The notes below the pieces were generated by a model that did no database searches, had not been told where the DNA came from, and worked only from the letters and a program-made list of their open reading frames with translations. Of a DNA stretch of 19,516 nucleotides, positions 7,455 through 16,086 are shown one piece after another. The stretch spans positions 1 to 19,516 of the forward strand of contig CAZSBS010000068.1 of assembly GCA_964605095.1 (NCBI GenBank). The letters run 5' to 3'. The translations under genes and the position numbers were made by a program. The DNA comes from JAUWQU01 sp964605095. Its GTDB lineage: Bacteria; Planctomycetota; Phycisphaerae; SM23-33. How positions within the stretch are numbered: the first letter of the stretch is position 1; each line of letters begins with the position of its first letter.

Positions 7455-10400
7455 ATGAGATCGATACCGATTCGCATAGCGATCCTGGCGTTGGCGGTGC
7501 TGGCCACGGCCCTTGCCGGATGGCCACAGGCTATAGGGGTCCAGGATTCAAACGCCCCGGCCCAGACGGCCCAGAGCAAGATTTACGTGCCTTACCGCGA
7601 CCTGCCCTCGCTGATAGACCCGGCGGACAGGGCGGTGCTAATGGACCGCCAGGCGTTCGCGAAGCTGCTTGGGGCCGCCGAGGCCAACAAGCGGGCGGAT
7701 GAGACGCTCGAGGTCGCTCACGTCTCGGCCGCGACTTACACCGCGTCCGTCGTGGGCCAGCGGGTGAGCGTCCGGGGTGACCTGACGATCGTCTCGATGA
7801 GCGACCTGCCGGTATCCGTGCCGCTTGGCTTCGGGCAGATAGGCCTGACCGAGGTCAGCCTGGACTCCAAGGATGCCCCGCTGGGTTACGATTCCGCCGG
7901 GCGGCTCGTGCTGGTGGTCACTGGCCGCGGGGAGCACAAGCTCACCGTTGCCGGCTCGACCGCGCTGACGGAGCTTCGCGGCGGGGGGATGCAGTTCGGC
8001 CTGTCCGTGCCGACGGCTACGGCGGGGGAGTTGGCCCTTACAGCCACCGGCGACCTCGAGGTCCATTCGGTGTCGCCCGTTACCGAGGTCAAGTACGACA
8101 AGGCCGCCGACAAGACCACCGCCAGGCTTACAGTCGGCGGGCAGGCGTCCGTTACGGTCGTGCTGCTCGGCAACGGGCGGCAGGAGGACCAGCGGGCGAT
8201 CATTCTCGGCAACAGCGCGACGACGGTTCAGCTCACGGCCTCGTCGGAGACGCTCAACTGCCTGTACACGGCCGAGGTGCTGCGCCGCGGCGTGCGGGAG
8301 CTTACGCTGCTGGTTCCGTCGGCCTACACGATCACGGACGTCAATTGCCCGTCGCTTGTGAAGTGGGCGGTGGAGCCCGCCGCGGCGGGTTCGGCCGATC
8401 AGAAGCTCATCGTCCGGCTTCGCGCCGCCAGCCGGGGCGCCAAGGCGATGAACATCCAGGCGACGGCCGTGCGCCGCGGCCCGGCCTGGGCGAGCCCGTC
8501 GATAAGGCTCGTCGGGGCCGACTTCGAGCAGGGCCACATCCTCGTCGACACCGGCGGGCAGTTGCGAGTGCGGGGCGAGTCCGTCCATAGCGCCCTTCGC
8601 CGCGACCTTGCCGGGGCCAACGTGATTGCCGGCCTGCTCTCGGCGACACAGGGCAGGCTCTACTACCACTGGTCCGACGACTGGCAGGTCAAGCTCGACC
8701 TGGCGCCCGTCGAGCTTCACACGAGCTGCGACGCGCGCCACCAACTGGTCGTGGCGCCGGAGGAACTCCTGCTGAGCAGCCAGTTCGACATCACCGCCAT
8801 CGGGCGGGAGCTTTTCGAGACGGCCTTCGATCTGCCCGACGAGGCGAGCCAGTGGCGCCTCCAGTCGGTCATCGTCAACGGGTCAGACAAGCTCTTCGAA
8901 TACCGCGTGGACGCAGAGGGCAAAGCCCGGACGCTGAAGATATTCCTGGCCTCGCCCGTGCAGCCCGAGGGTGTCGCCCGCGTCGCGGTTGTCATGCGCA
9001 AGGTTCCGGCCGGGTGGTCCTGGCAGGCCGACAGCCCGCCACGAGAAGTGACGCTGCCGGTAGTCCACGCGCGCACCGAAACCGTTTCGGGCCAGATCGG
9101 TGTCACTGCCGCCGGCGACCTCGATGTCGCGGGCGTCTCAGCCCCCGATGGGCTAAAGAGCGTCACCGTCGGCAGAATGGCCGCCCTCGGCCTGCCTCCG
9201 GAGGCCCAGCTTGCATGGACGTACGACAAGGACTTCAGCGGCGACCTCCGCGTCCGCGCCAGCAGGCAGGTTGAGCGGATCTCGGCCGAGAGCATCGGTC
9301 TGGTCACCGCCCAGCCCACCAAGCTGCTTGGCGCGTGGCGGCTGACGTACAACATAAGCCGGGCCCGCGCCCGGACGCTGTACCTCCTGGCCGACAAGTC
9401 GCTGGGGCGGAACCTCACGATCTTCGCGCCGGGGCGCGTTCTGGCCGGCAAGGACATCGTCGATCCCGGCGCCAAGACGGTCGAGCTTTCGCCCGCCGTC
9501 GCAAAGGCGTACGACCTCTGGCAGCTCACGCTGGACAGCCAGACCATCGGCGCGGTGACGGTAGACGTGCAGTACGAGCGCCCGCTCGAGGGCGCCAGCG
9601 CCTCTGTGCCGCTGGTCAGGCCGGCGGGGGTAGGCCAGTCCAGCGAGATGCTCGCCCTCCAGGCCAGCGAGGAACTGGCGGTGACTGTCACGCCCACGGG
9701 CACGACGGACGTCGATGCGATCGACCTGCCGCCGCTGCCCGCCCCTGCCAGCAGGCTGCTGCGCGCGTTGCGGCTGGAGTCGCTGACGACCGCCGCGCCA
9801 GGCACTGAGCCCGGTGGCAAGGCTCCGGCCGCCGCCGCGGTCCGCCTGGCTGTGACGGTGCATGACAAATACGAGATACCCTCGGCCCTGGCAACCGAGG
9901 CGCGACTGACGACGTACCTGGGGCCAAACGGCTCGCAGCAGACCGAGGCTATCTTCCAAGTCGCCAACGTGGGCCTTCAGTTTTTGACGGTCCGCCTGCC
10001 GGCCGGGGCGAGCCTGTGGTCCGTCCGCGTTGCCGGCCAGCAGGCCCGCCCCCGCAAGAGCGACTCGGGCGACTATCTTGTGGCTGTGGCGCGTTCCACC
10101 GCGCCGCAGGAGGTGAAGGTCGTCTACGCCTGGCAGGACTCCACCGCTGCCGCCAAGACTGCCGGCGCCGGTGCCAAGGCTGGGCGGATACGCCTCGGCG
10201 CGGCGGAGCTTCCGGGCGTGAGCGTCAACCGCCTGACGTGGAACGTCTACCCGCCGCCGGGATACACGGTGGCCCGGCAGTACACCGACATGGAAACCGC
10301 ATACCTGTCCCGGCCGAAACTTGCCGGACAGGAGTTCATCGAGGCCATCAAGGAGATCGGCGGGCTGATGGACTTCGGGGTCCTGCAACAGGCGCAGGAG

Positions 10401-13400
10401 TTGTCCCATAGGACTGTCTCGGCTGGCAGGGATTTGGAGTACCGAGACAGTGATAGCGACGGAGCCGAAGACCTCGTACCTATACCTTTAGACTTGCCGA
10501 AGCCGGCGTTTTCCGGCACGCCGAAGAATCTTCCCCCGGGCGTCCGCGTGGCGCGGCCGGTAACGCCGGAGGCCGCGCCTCCCTCATCCCAGGCTGGCGA
10601 AAAGGCGGACTCGGCGGGGCAACGGCTTGTTGATGACAGCGAAAGTTTGACGCGCGGCCGGTCGAAAGCAAAGCGAAAGCCGGCAGATGGAGCGTATTCT
10701 GAGATGAAGCCTGGCGCGGACTCGTCCCATGCCCGCATCGGCCGTTACACGCTGCCCATAGACTTGCAGCCCGGCGTGAGCACTGGGCCGATGGCGAGCT
10801 TCTGGTCGCTGGGAAGCGGCAACCTGGAAATAGCACTTGGCAGCCAGGCGCGCCAGACCGCTCTGGACTATCTTGGACTGGCGGCCGTGGTGTTGGCGGG
10901 GTTCCTCATGGTCCGCCGCCGCTTGTCGCGCAAGGCGGGCTTCATCGCCCTGGTGCTCGTTGCCTCGACGGTGACGGCCATTTGGTGCCCGTTCATGGCC
11001 CGCATCGCCAACGGCGCGTTTTACGGCGCGCTCTGGCTGATTCCGATCTACATCGGCCTGGCAATACTTGGCTGGCTGCGGATCGCGCTGCTTGCCATTC
11101 TGCGCCTCAAACACCGGCCGGCGTGTTCCGCGGCCGCCTCCGGTGCGGCGGTGCTCGTCGCGATACTGGCTCTTACCGCAACCGACGCTCGCGCCGGCGG
11201 GGCCCTCAGCAAGGGCGATTCCGCAAGCGAGCAGTCCAAGGCTGCGCCCGATCGGTCCGAGACGATCATCCTGCCCTACGAGGGCGATCCGACCAAGGCC
11301 GACGCCAACGCCGACAAGGTCCTCGTCACGTACCGGCGGTACGTCGAGTTGTGGAACCGCGCGCACCCGGCCGAGCGAATCGGCATCCCCGCCGGACCCG
11401 TGGAAGTCGCTATCGCCGGCGCGCGATACGCCGCTACGCTCGACGGCGAGCGAATGAATATCGTCCTTACCGCCCGCGTCCAAACATTCGGCAAGGGCTG
11501 GGCCACGCTGCCGATGTCGGTGGGCAACCTGGCCGTCACGAGCGCGACGCTCGACGGCAAGCCGGCGGACATCCAGGCCGGGCCGGGCGGCATGATGCTG
11601 ACTCTGCCCGGCGGGATAACGGGCGAGCTCAAGGTCTCCGCCGTCACCACGCCGAAGGTCCTTGGCCCGCGCGGCAGCGTGAGCATCGTTCTGCCGCCTC
11701 TACCGGCGGCGGTGCTGACGCTGGATTTGCCCGCGGCGGACCTGGAGCTCGAGGCTCCCGGCGCCGAGGCCGCCCCCATAAGCGCGCCGATTCCCGGCGC
11801 CAAGGGCCTGCGCTGGACCGTGCCCATCGGCCTGCAGCGAAAGGTCACGCTCCAGTGGTCGCCGAAGGTCGGCGCGGGCGCAGCCGACCGCACCCTCTCC
11901 GCCGCGGCCGCCCACGACGTGTACGCTCTGCACTGGGCCCTGGTGGGCGTCAGCAGGATCCAATACACCTTCTCCGCGGGCGAGTACGAGCGGTTCGGCC
12001 TGCTCATCCCAGCCGAGGCTGCGCTTACGGCTCTGACGGGCGCGAACCTGCGGGACTTCCGCGAGGTCGGCGCCAAGGACGTTGACGGGCAGGCCATGAA
12101 GGTTATCGAGGTCCGCCTGCACCGCCCGGCCAGCAAGACCTACGAGTTGACGGCGCAGTGGGTGGGCAAGCTGCCGGATATGGACAAGTCGTACCTGCTG
12201 GCGCTGCCGCGGGCGGCCGAGGTGGGGCGAGAGAGCGGCACGGTAACCCTGCACGCCGCGCCGGGCATGACGATGAAGATCAACGAGGTCGTCGGGGCGC
12301 GCCGTAGCCAGGAAGCCTCCGCTAAGCCCGCCGACGGGGACCATGCCCAGACCGTCGCGAGGTACTACTGGCCCTACAGGCCGTTTTCGCTGTCGCTCCA
12401 GTTGTCGCGCCAGTTGGTCCAGCCGGTGGTCCGGGCCGACCAGCTCGTCCGCGTGGACCGCGACCAGGTCCAGTTGCTCGTCCAAGCGAGGCTCTCGACA
12501 AAACGCGGGCGGATATTCGGCACGAGCTTTGCCCTGCCGAGCGGCTACGAACTGCTAAGCGCCGTAGGCCCGGTCGTGGAGGACCACTACGAGCAGGCCA
12601 CGCCCACCGGGCGAAGGCTGCACGTGAACTTCCGCTCGGGCGTGGAATCCACGAGCGTGGCGCTGGTGCTGGTGCGGCGAGGCGCGGGCCTCGACGACCT
12701 GGCCGTGCCTGCCGTTACCGTTCTGGACGCCGCCGGCGCGGCCCTTGGCGACCAGACCGGCCGGCTCGCCGTCCAAGTGGCGGCCTCCCTGGACGCCCAG
12801 ACCATCGGCAGCGAGAACCTCCGGGCCATCGCGCCGCGCCAGTTGGCGCCCTGGCTGTCAGGCCCGCAGGTCCAGGCCGTGCAGTTCGCCTACGCCTACG
12901 ACAAGCCGGAAATCTCCCTGCGGCTGAAGGTAAGCCCCCAGATGACCAAGGTCCGCGTCGAGGTCTTCGGTGGCGTGTCGGTCCAGCCGACCAGCGCGTG
13001 GTACAGCTATCGCCTGCGATACCGGATCGAGGGCACGCCCATCGACCGCGTGCGGTTCACCCTGCCGACGCGATATGCGCCGCTCGTGGCTGTCAGAAGC
13101 CCCGCCATGCGGTCGGTCAGCATAGCGCCCGTCGGCGGCGACCCCACCGCTGCGCTGACCGAATGGACCGTCTCGCTCATCAACGAGCTTACCGGCACGC
13201 TGGACGTGACGGTGAACTTCGCGACGCCCATCGACTCGACGACGACGGAACTGGACATCCCCAGGCCCTCGACGGAGGCCCCAGAGGGCTACCGCGCGAT
13301 CCTGGCTGTGCAGAACGCCTCGCGCCACGAGTTGGCGATCAAGCGGTCCGACCGCCTCGAAGACCTGCCCCAGTCCGAGCAGGAAAAGCTCCTGGCCGAG

Positions 13401-15962
13401 CCGATCCGCCGGAACCTCCGGTTCGTGCTTCAGTCCTTCACGGATGACTGGTCGGCTGCGCTGTCGATCAGGCAGGCCAAGCCCGCGGCCAGGGTTTCGG
13501 CCATCGTGGACCTGCTTGCGCTGACGACGGTTATTGACCGCATCGGGCAGTGCCGCTACGAGGTGAAGGTTTCGCTCCAGAACCGGACGCACCAGTTCCT
13601 GCCCGTAAGAGTGCCGGCCGGGCTTAAGCTCTGGAGCGCGATCGTCGCCGGTCAGCCCGTGAAACCCGTCACGGACCCCAATTCCGCCGCGGGCGTGGTG
13701 CTGATCCCGCTGGTGAAGACTGAGCCTGGCGGCCTGCCGTACGACGTGCAGCTTTATCTTGCCGGCCCGGTCGGCAAGCGGCTCGGGCTCATTGGCGAGA
13801 TCAAGCCGCCCGCCATCACGATCGAGGGGATAGACGTGGAGCGAGCGACGTGGTCGCTGAGGTTGCCTGCGGGCTATCGCTACATGAACCCCGGCGGGAA
13901 CCTCTCGCCGATGGCGGCACGGGTTGGCAACCCGGTTGCCTTCAACGACACGACGCTGGGACAGGCCGAGAGGTTCTTCAAGTCCAATGTCTCCCTGGAG
14001 TCCGCTCGTGGCAAAAGAATAGCCGGGGACAACTGGGGTTTTTTGAACAAGAAGCTGTCATCCGATATCTCCTGGTCCCGCCAGCAGGTCGAGGCCAATC
14101 GGGGCAAGCTCTCGTCAGGAGAGTACGCGAGGCTGCAACAGAAGCTCGACGACCAGGCCAACGCTCAGGAAGTCTTGAAAAAGGCATGGACTGCCCAGCA
14201 GCAGCAGTCGGCCGGGCTGGATAACAACAACGTCAACGGGTATCTCAACTCCACCACGGTCAACCCGGGCGTGATGGAGACGGCCCGCAACGGCGCACTG
14301 CTGGCGCTGCCGGAGTTCGTCCGCGACGCGGCCAAGGAGCAGATCAAGAACATCAATGAGGAAATCGTCTCCAATGCGGGCATTATGAATGCGCCCGTCA
14401 AGCCGGTGGTGGTAATGACCGACGGAAAGGCAGCGCGATCGGATGAGGGCGGCAAGGGAATGGACGCGGGCAGATTGGATAAGACGGGCACGGGGACGCT
14501 TGGCCTCGGGACGGCAGGCGACAGGCTTGTCCTCGGCGAGGGTGACGAGGAGCGGGCCGCGCAGGTGGCCCAACTCCTGGGCAAGCTCCAGGTCGAGCAG
14601 AGGCAAAACCAGGAGAAGCGCCAGTTGGCGCTGAAGTCGCAGTTGTCGCAGTTGGGCGGCGACAACCGGCTCGAGCGGTACTACGGCAATCTCAACAACT
14701 CTGGCAGCAACGTCTACGCGGGCGGCACGCGCTTCAGTAACGGCATCGACATGTCGGGCTCGGGTAACCTGATCGTATCGGGCGGCAACACGTACACGGG
14801 CAACACCACATTCACGGGCACCAACGCGTACACTGGCGCCACGACCATCAACAACGGCACCCTCACCATAGGGGGCGCGGGCACCCTGACCTTATCGGGC
14901 AACAACACCTACACGGGTGATGGCATCGTGGTGGCAGGGGGGACATTGCAGCCTACGGACAGGGCTAACACAGGTCAGTTTAGGTATTCCGGCGACGAGC
15001 AGGACAAACCCCGACTCATCGCCACCCTCACCGAGCATGCCAAGGCCTTGCGAAGCCAGCAGAAGTACGGGCAGGCCCTGGAACTCGTCGGGGGTATTTT
15101 GCAGATCGACCCGGCCAATGCCTGGGCATCCAACGAGAAGCAAACGCTGACCGAGTTCAGCATCATCCAGAAGGACGTAGCGACGCATCGCACCGAGCGT
15201 ACCGAGGAGGCCAAGGCTGACCAACGCGAATCAAACATCCCATGGTACGAGTACATCCGCTATCCGCGCAACTGGAAGCAACTTGAGGAGGCCCGCGGGG
15301 AGTTTCAAGACGCAGCCCGCCGGCAGCCGGCCCAGCCCGGCGAGGCGCAGTATCGAGTCGGCGTGCCAACCGCACCAACCGGGGCGGTTTCAGGGGATCG
15401 TGTGCCAGACGCCGTCCATGAAGGCGAGTACTACAATGATTTCAGTCGCCCCACCACCGTGACCTACAGTGTCGGCGACGGGACAGCCATAGTCAACTCG
15501 GACGGCGGCGGGTGGGGTGGCGGCGGCGCCGGTGGCGGCGGCATGAGCGCCGGGCTGGCCATTGCACACGGGACTTTCTCGCTGTCGGTCAGCCTGCCCG
15601 TCCATGAGGCGGACGGGGCCGGCGGCGTCCAGTTGGACTTCCAGGGCCCGGGCGACAAGCCCACGGTCAGCATCCTGGCCGTCGATGAACGCCTGATCGA
15701 AGGCGCACACAGCACCGCGGCAGTGCTTGTCATCGCCCTGGCGTGCTGGCTTGTCTGGATGGTAGGCCGGCAGATCGCCCGCCGCAATGACCCCGCGCCT
15801 CGCCTGTTGGCTGCCTACGTGCTGCTGGCGGCCGCGACGGCCGGCCTCGTCGCCGCCGGAGGCGTCAGCGTCCTGACGGGCCTGCTGGTCTTCGGCGCGA
15901 TCGTAGTGCCCGTCGAACTGATCCATCGCCTGCTTGCGAGGCGAAGACCAATCCCAGGCTGA
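7455..15962 (+). CDS. Giant envelope protein: fusion of two related ectodomain-anchor units plus a composite tail
   Basis: The protein has 2835 aa. Unit A: a signal peptide (residues 1-28), SKIYVPYRDL near 41-50, a beta-rich ectodomain to about 1135 with LTVRLPAGASLWSVRVAG near 842-860 and RLTWNVYPPPGY near 926-937, then hydrophobic segments at about 1139-1155, 1161-1180 and 1188-1216. A fourth segment (about 1228-1245, ending DARAGG) looks like a second signal peptide. Unit B restarts with TIILPYEG near 1270 and again ends with LPVRVPAGLKLWSAIVAG near 2048 and ATWSLRLPAGYRY near 2129. The tail holds charged, Q-rich helices (about 2200-2255 and 2364-2402), a PATR-like island (2435-2502), a TPR-like hairpin with IPWYEYIRYPRNW (about 2523-2610), a glycine run (about 2685-2697) and membrane helices to the C-terminus. 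No enzyme motif is visible. Function is unknown; an envelope-spanning or surface scaffold role is only a guess. Confidence 0.87.
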   Translation: MRSIPIRIAILALAVLATALAGWPQAIGVQDSNAPAQTAQSKIYVPYRDLPSLIDPADRAVLMDRQAFAKLLGAAEANKRADETLEVAHVSAATYTASVVGQRVSVRGDLTIVSMSDLPVSVPLGFGQIGLTEVSLDSKDAPLGYDSAGRLVLVVTGRGEHKLTVAGSTALTELRGGGMQFGLSVPTATAGELALTATGDLEVHSVSPVTEVKYDKAADKTTARLTVGGQASVTVVLLGNGRQEDQRAIILGNSATTVQLTASSETLNCLYTAEVLRRGVRELTLLVPSAYTITDVNCPSLVKWAVEPAAAGSADQKLIVRLRAASRGAKAMNIQATAVRRGPAWASPSIRLVGADFEQGHILVDTGGQLRVRGESVHSALRRDLAGANVIAGLLSATQGRLYYHWSDDWQVKLDLAPVELHTSCDARHQLVVAPEELLLSSQFDITAIGRELFETAFDLPDEASQWRLQSVIVNGSDKLFEYRVDAEGKARTLKIFLASPVQPEGVARVAVVMRKVPAGWSWQADSPPREVTLPVVHARTETVSGQIGVTAAGDLDVAGVSAPDGLKSVTVGRMAALGLPPEAQLAWTYDKDFSGDLRVRASRQVERISAESIGLVTAQPTKLLGAWRLTYNISRARARTLYLLADKSLGRNLTIFAPGRVLAGKDIVDPGAKTVELSPAVAKAYDLWQLTLDSQTIGAVTVDVQYERPLEGASASVPLVRPAGVGQSSEMLALQASEELAVTVTPTGTTDVDAIDLPPLPAPASRLLRALRLESLTTAAPGTEPGGKAPAAAAVRLAVTVHDKYEIPSALATEARLTTYLGPNGSQQTEAIFQVANVGLQFLTVRLPAGASLWSVRVAGQQARPRKSDSGDYLVAVARSTAPQEVKVVYAWQDSTAAAKTAGAGAKAGRIRLGAAELPGVSVNRLTWNVYPPPGYTVARQYTDMETAYLSRPKLAGQEFIEAIKEIGGLMDFGVLQQAQELSHRTVSAGRDLEYRDSDSDGAEDLVPIPLDLPKPAFSGTPKNLPPGVRVARPVTPEAAPPSSQAGEKADSAGQRLVDDSESLTRGRSKAKRKPADGAYSEMKPGADSSHARIGRYTLPIDLQPGVSTGPMASFWSLGSGNLEIALGSQARQTALDYLGLAAVVLAGFLMVRRRLSRKAGFIALVLVASTVTAIWCPFMARIANGAFYGALWLIPIYIGLAILGWLRIALLAILRLKHRPACSAAASGAAVLVAILALTATDARAGGALSKGDSASEQSKAAPDRSETIILPYEGDPTKADANADKVLVTYRRYVELWNRAHPAERIGIPAGPVEVAIAGARYAATLDGERMNIVLTARVQTFGKGWATLPMSVGNLAVTSATLDGKPADIQAGPGGMMLTLPGGITGELKVSAVTTPKVLGPRGSVSIVLPPLPAAVLTLDLPAADLELEAPGAEAAPISAPIPGAKGLRWTVPIGLQRKVTLQWSPKVGAGAADRTLSAAAAHDVYALHWALVGVSRIQYTFSAGEYERFGLLIPAEAALTALTGANLRDFREVGAKDVDGQAMKVIEVRLHRPASKTYELTAQWVGKLPDMDKSYLLALPRAAEVGRESGTVTLHAAPGMTMKINEVVGARRSQEASAKPADGDHAQTVARYYWPYRPFSLSLQLSRQLVQPVVRADQLVRVDRDQVQLLVQARLSTKRGRIFGTSFALPSGYELLSAVGPVVEDHYEQATPTGRRLHVNFRSGVESTSVALVLVRRGAGLDDLAVPAVTVLDAAGAALGDQTGRLAVQVAASLDAQTIGSENLRAIAPRQLAPWLSGPQVQAVQFAYAYDKPEISLRLKVSPQMTKVRVEVFGGVSVQPTSAWYSYRLRYRIEGTPIDRVRFTLPTRYAPLVAVRSPAMRSVSIAPVGGDPTAALTEWTVSLINELTGTLDVTVNFATPIDSTTTELDIPRPSTEAPEGYRAILAVQNASRHELAIKRSDRLEDLPQSEQEKLLAEPIRRNLRFVLQSFTDDWSAALSIRQAKPAARVSAIVDLLALTTVIDRIGQCRYEVKVSLQNRTHQFLPVRVPAGLKLWSAIVAGQPVKPVTDPNSAAGVVLIPLVKTEPGGLPYDVQLYLAGPVGKRLGLIGEIKPPAITIEGIDVERATWSLRLPAGYRYMNPGGNLSPMAARVGNPVAFNDTTLGQAERFFKSNVSLESARGKRIAGDNWGFLNKKLSSDISWSRQQVEANRGKLSSGEYARLQQKLDDQANAQEVLKKAWTAQQQQSAGLDNNNVNGYLNSTTVNPGVMETARNGALLALPEFVRDAAKEQIKNINEEIVSNAGIMNAPVKPVVVMTDGKAARSDEGGKGMDAGRLDKTGTGTLGLGTAGDRLVLGEGDEERAAQVAQLLGKLQVEQRQNQEKRQLALKSQLSQLGGDNRLERYYGNLNNSGSNVYAGGTRFSNGIDMSGSGNLIVSGGNTYTGNTTFTGTNAYTGATTINNGTLTIGGAGTLTLSGNNTYTGDGIVVAGGTLQPTDRANTGQFRYSGDEQDKPRLIATLTEHAKALRSQQKYGQALELVGGILQIDPANAWASNEKQTLTEFSIIQKDVATHRTERTEEAKADQRESNIPWYEYIRYPRNWKQLEEARGEFQDAARRQPAQPGEAQYRVGVPTAPTGAVSGDRVPDAVHEGEYYNDFSRPTTVTYSVGDGTAIVNSDGGGWGGGGAGGGGMSAGLAIAHGTFSLSVSLPVHEADGAGGVQLDFQGPGDKPTVSILAVDERLIEGAHSTAAVLVIALACWLVWMVGRQIARRNDPAPRLLAAYVLLAAATAGLVAAGGVSVLTGLLVFGAIVVPVELIHRLLARRRPIPG
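10870..11206 (+). other. Membrane hairpins and second signal-peptide-like segment inside the giant protein
   Basis: Three hydrophobic stretches (from YLGLAAVVLAGFLMV to LRIALLAIL) are separated by a basic loop (RRRLSRK) and a short polar loop, and end in RLKHRP. They are followed by SGAAVLVAILALTATDARAGG, which has the basic start, hydrophobic core and A-R-A site of a Sec signal peptide. An even number of crossings would put both ectodomains on the same side of the membrane. No ribosome site or clear start codon precedes the segment, so separate translation is not supported. Confidence 0.65.
14758..14958 (+). other. PATR-like autotransporter-type beta-strand island inside the giant protein
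   Basis: Within about 67 residues, GNLIVSGGNTYTG, TNAYTGATTINNGTLTIGG and GTLTLSGNNTYTG followed by VAGGTLQP recur. This matches the passenger-associated transport repeat pattern (LxLSGxNTYTGxTxIxxGTL). Such repeats normally form beta-helix rungs of autotransporter passengers. Here only two to three rungs exist and no autotransporter barrel follows. Confidence 0.75.
15018..15290 (+). other. TPR-like hairpin with an IPWYEYIRYPRNW box inside the giant protein
   Basis: LTEHAKALRSQQKYGQALELVGGILQIDPANAWA fits a tetratricopeptide repeat: the small-residue pattern, then D-P-x-N-x-x-A at the helix turn. A charged helix and IPWYEYIRYPRNWKQL follow. From memory, a similar helix-plus-'PY..I..YP..W' arrangement precedes secretin domains in planctomycete proteins; this could not be checked here. 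Confidence 0.5.
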
Positions 15963-15969
15963 ACTTTCC

Positions 15970-15998
15970 TTGCCCCTTTTTTGGCGGGAATATAGAAT
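15970..15998 (+). promoter_or_regulatory. Candidate sigma-70 promoter for the DUF6786-like lipoprotein gene
   Basis: TTGCCC (15970-15975) and TAGAAT (15993-15998) are 17 bases apart, matching four and five of the six consensus positions. They lie in the 124-base gap after the giant gene. Downstream, CCCGCG (16012-16017) and CGCGGG (16023-16028) can form a short hairpin in the leader. Confidence 0.45.
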
Positions 15999-16086
15999 CC
16001 CCACTCAGAGGCCCGCGGCGGTCGCGGGTCAAGCTGGTTGGCAAATATCGTTTATCGCACTTCATTTCACGAAAGCGAGCCGGTTC

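Noticed and set aside
11100..11263. Separate gene start for unit B of the giant protein
   Set aside because: No ATG, GTG or TTG with a ribosome site precedes the second signal-like segment, and the frame is continuous with unit A.
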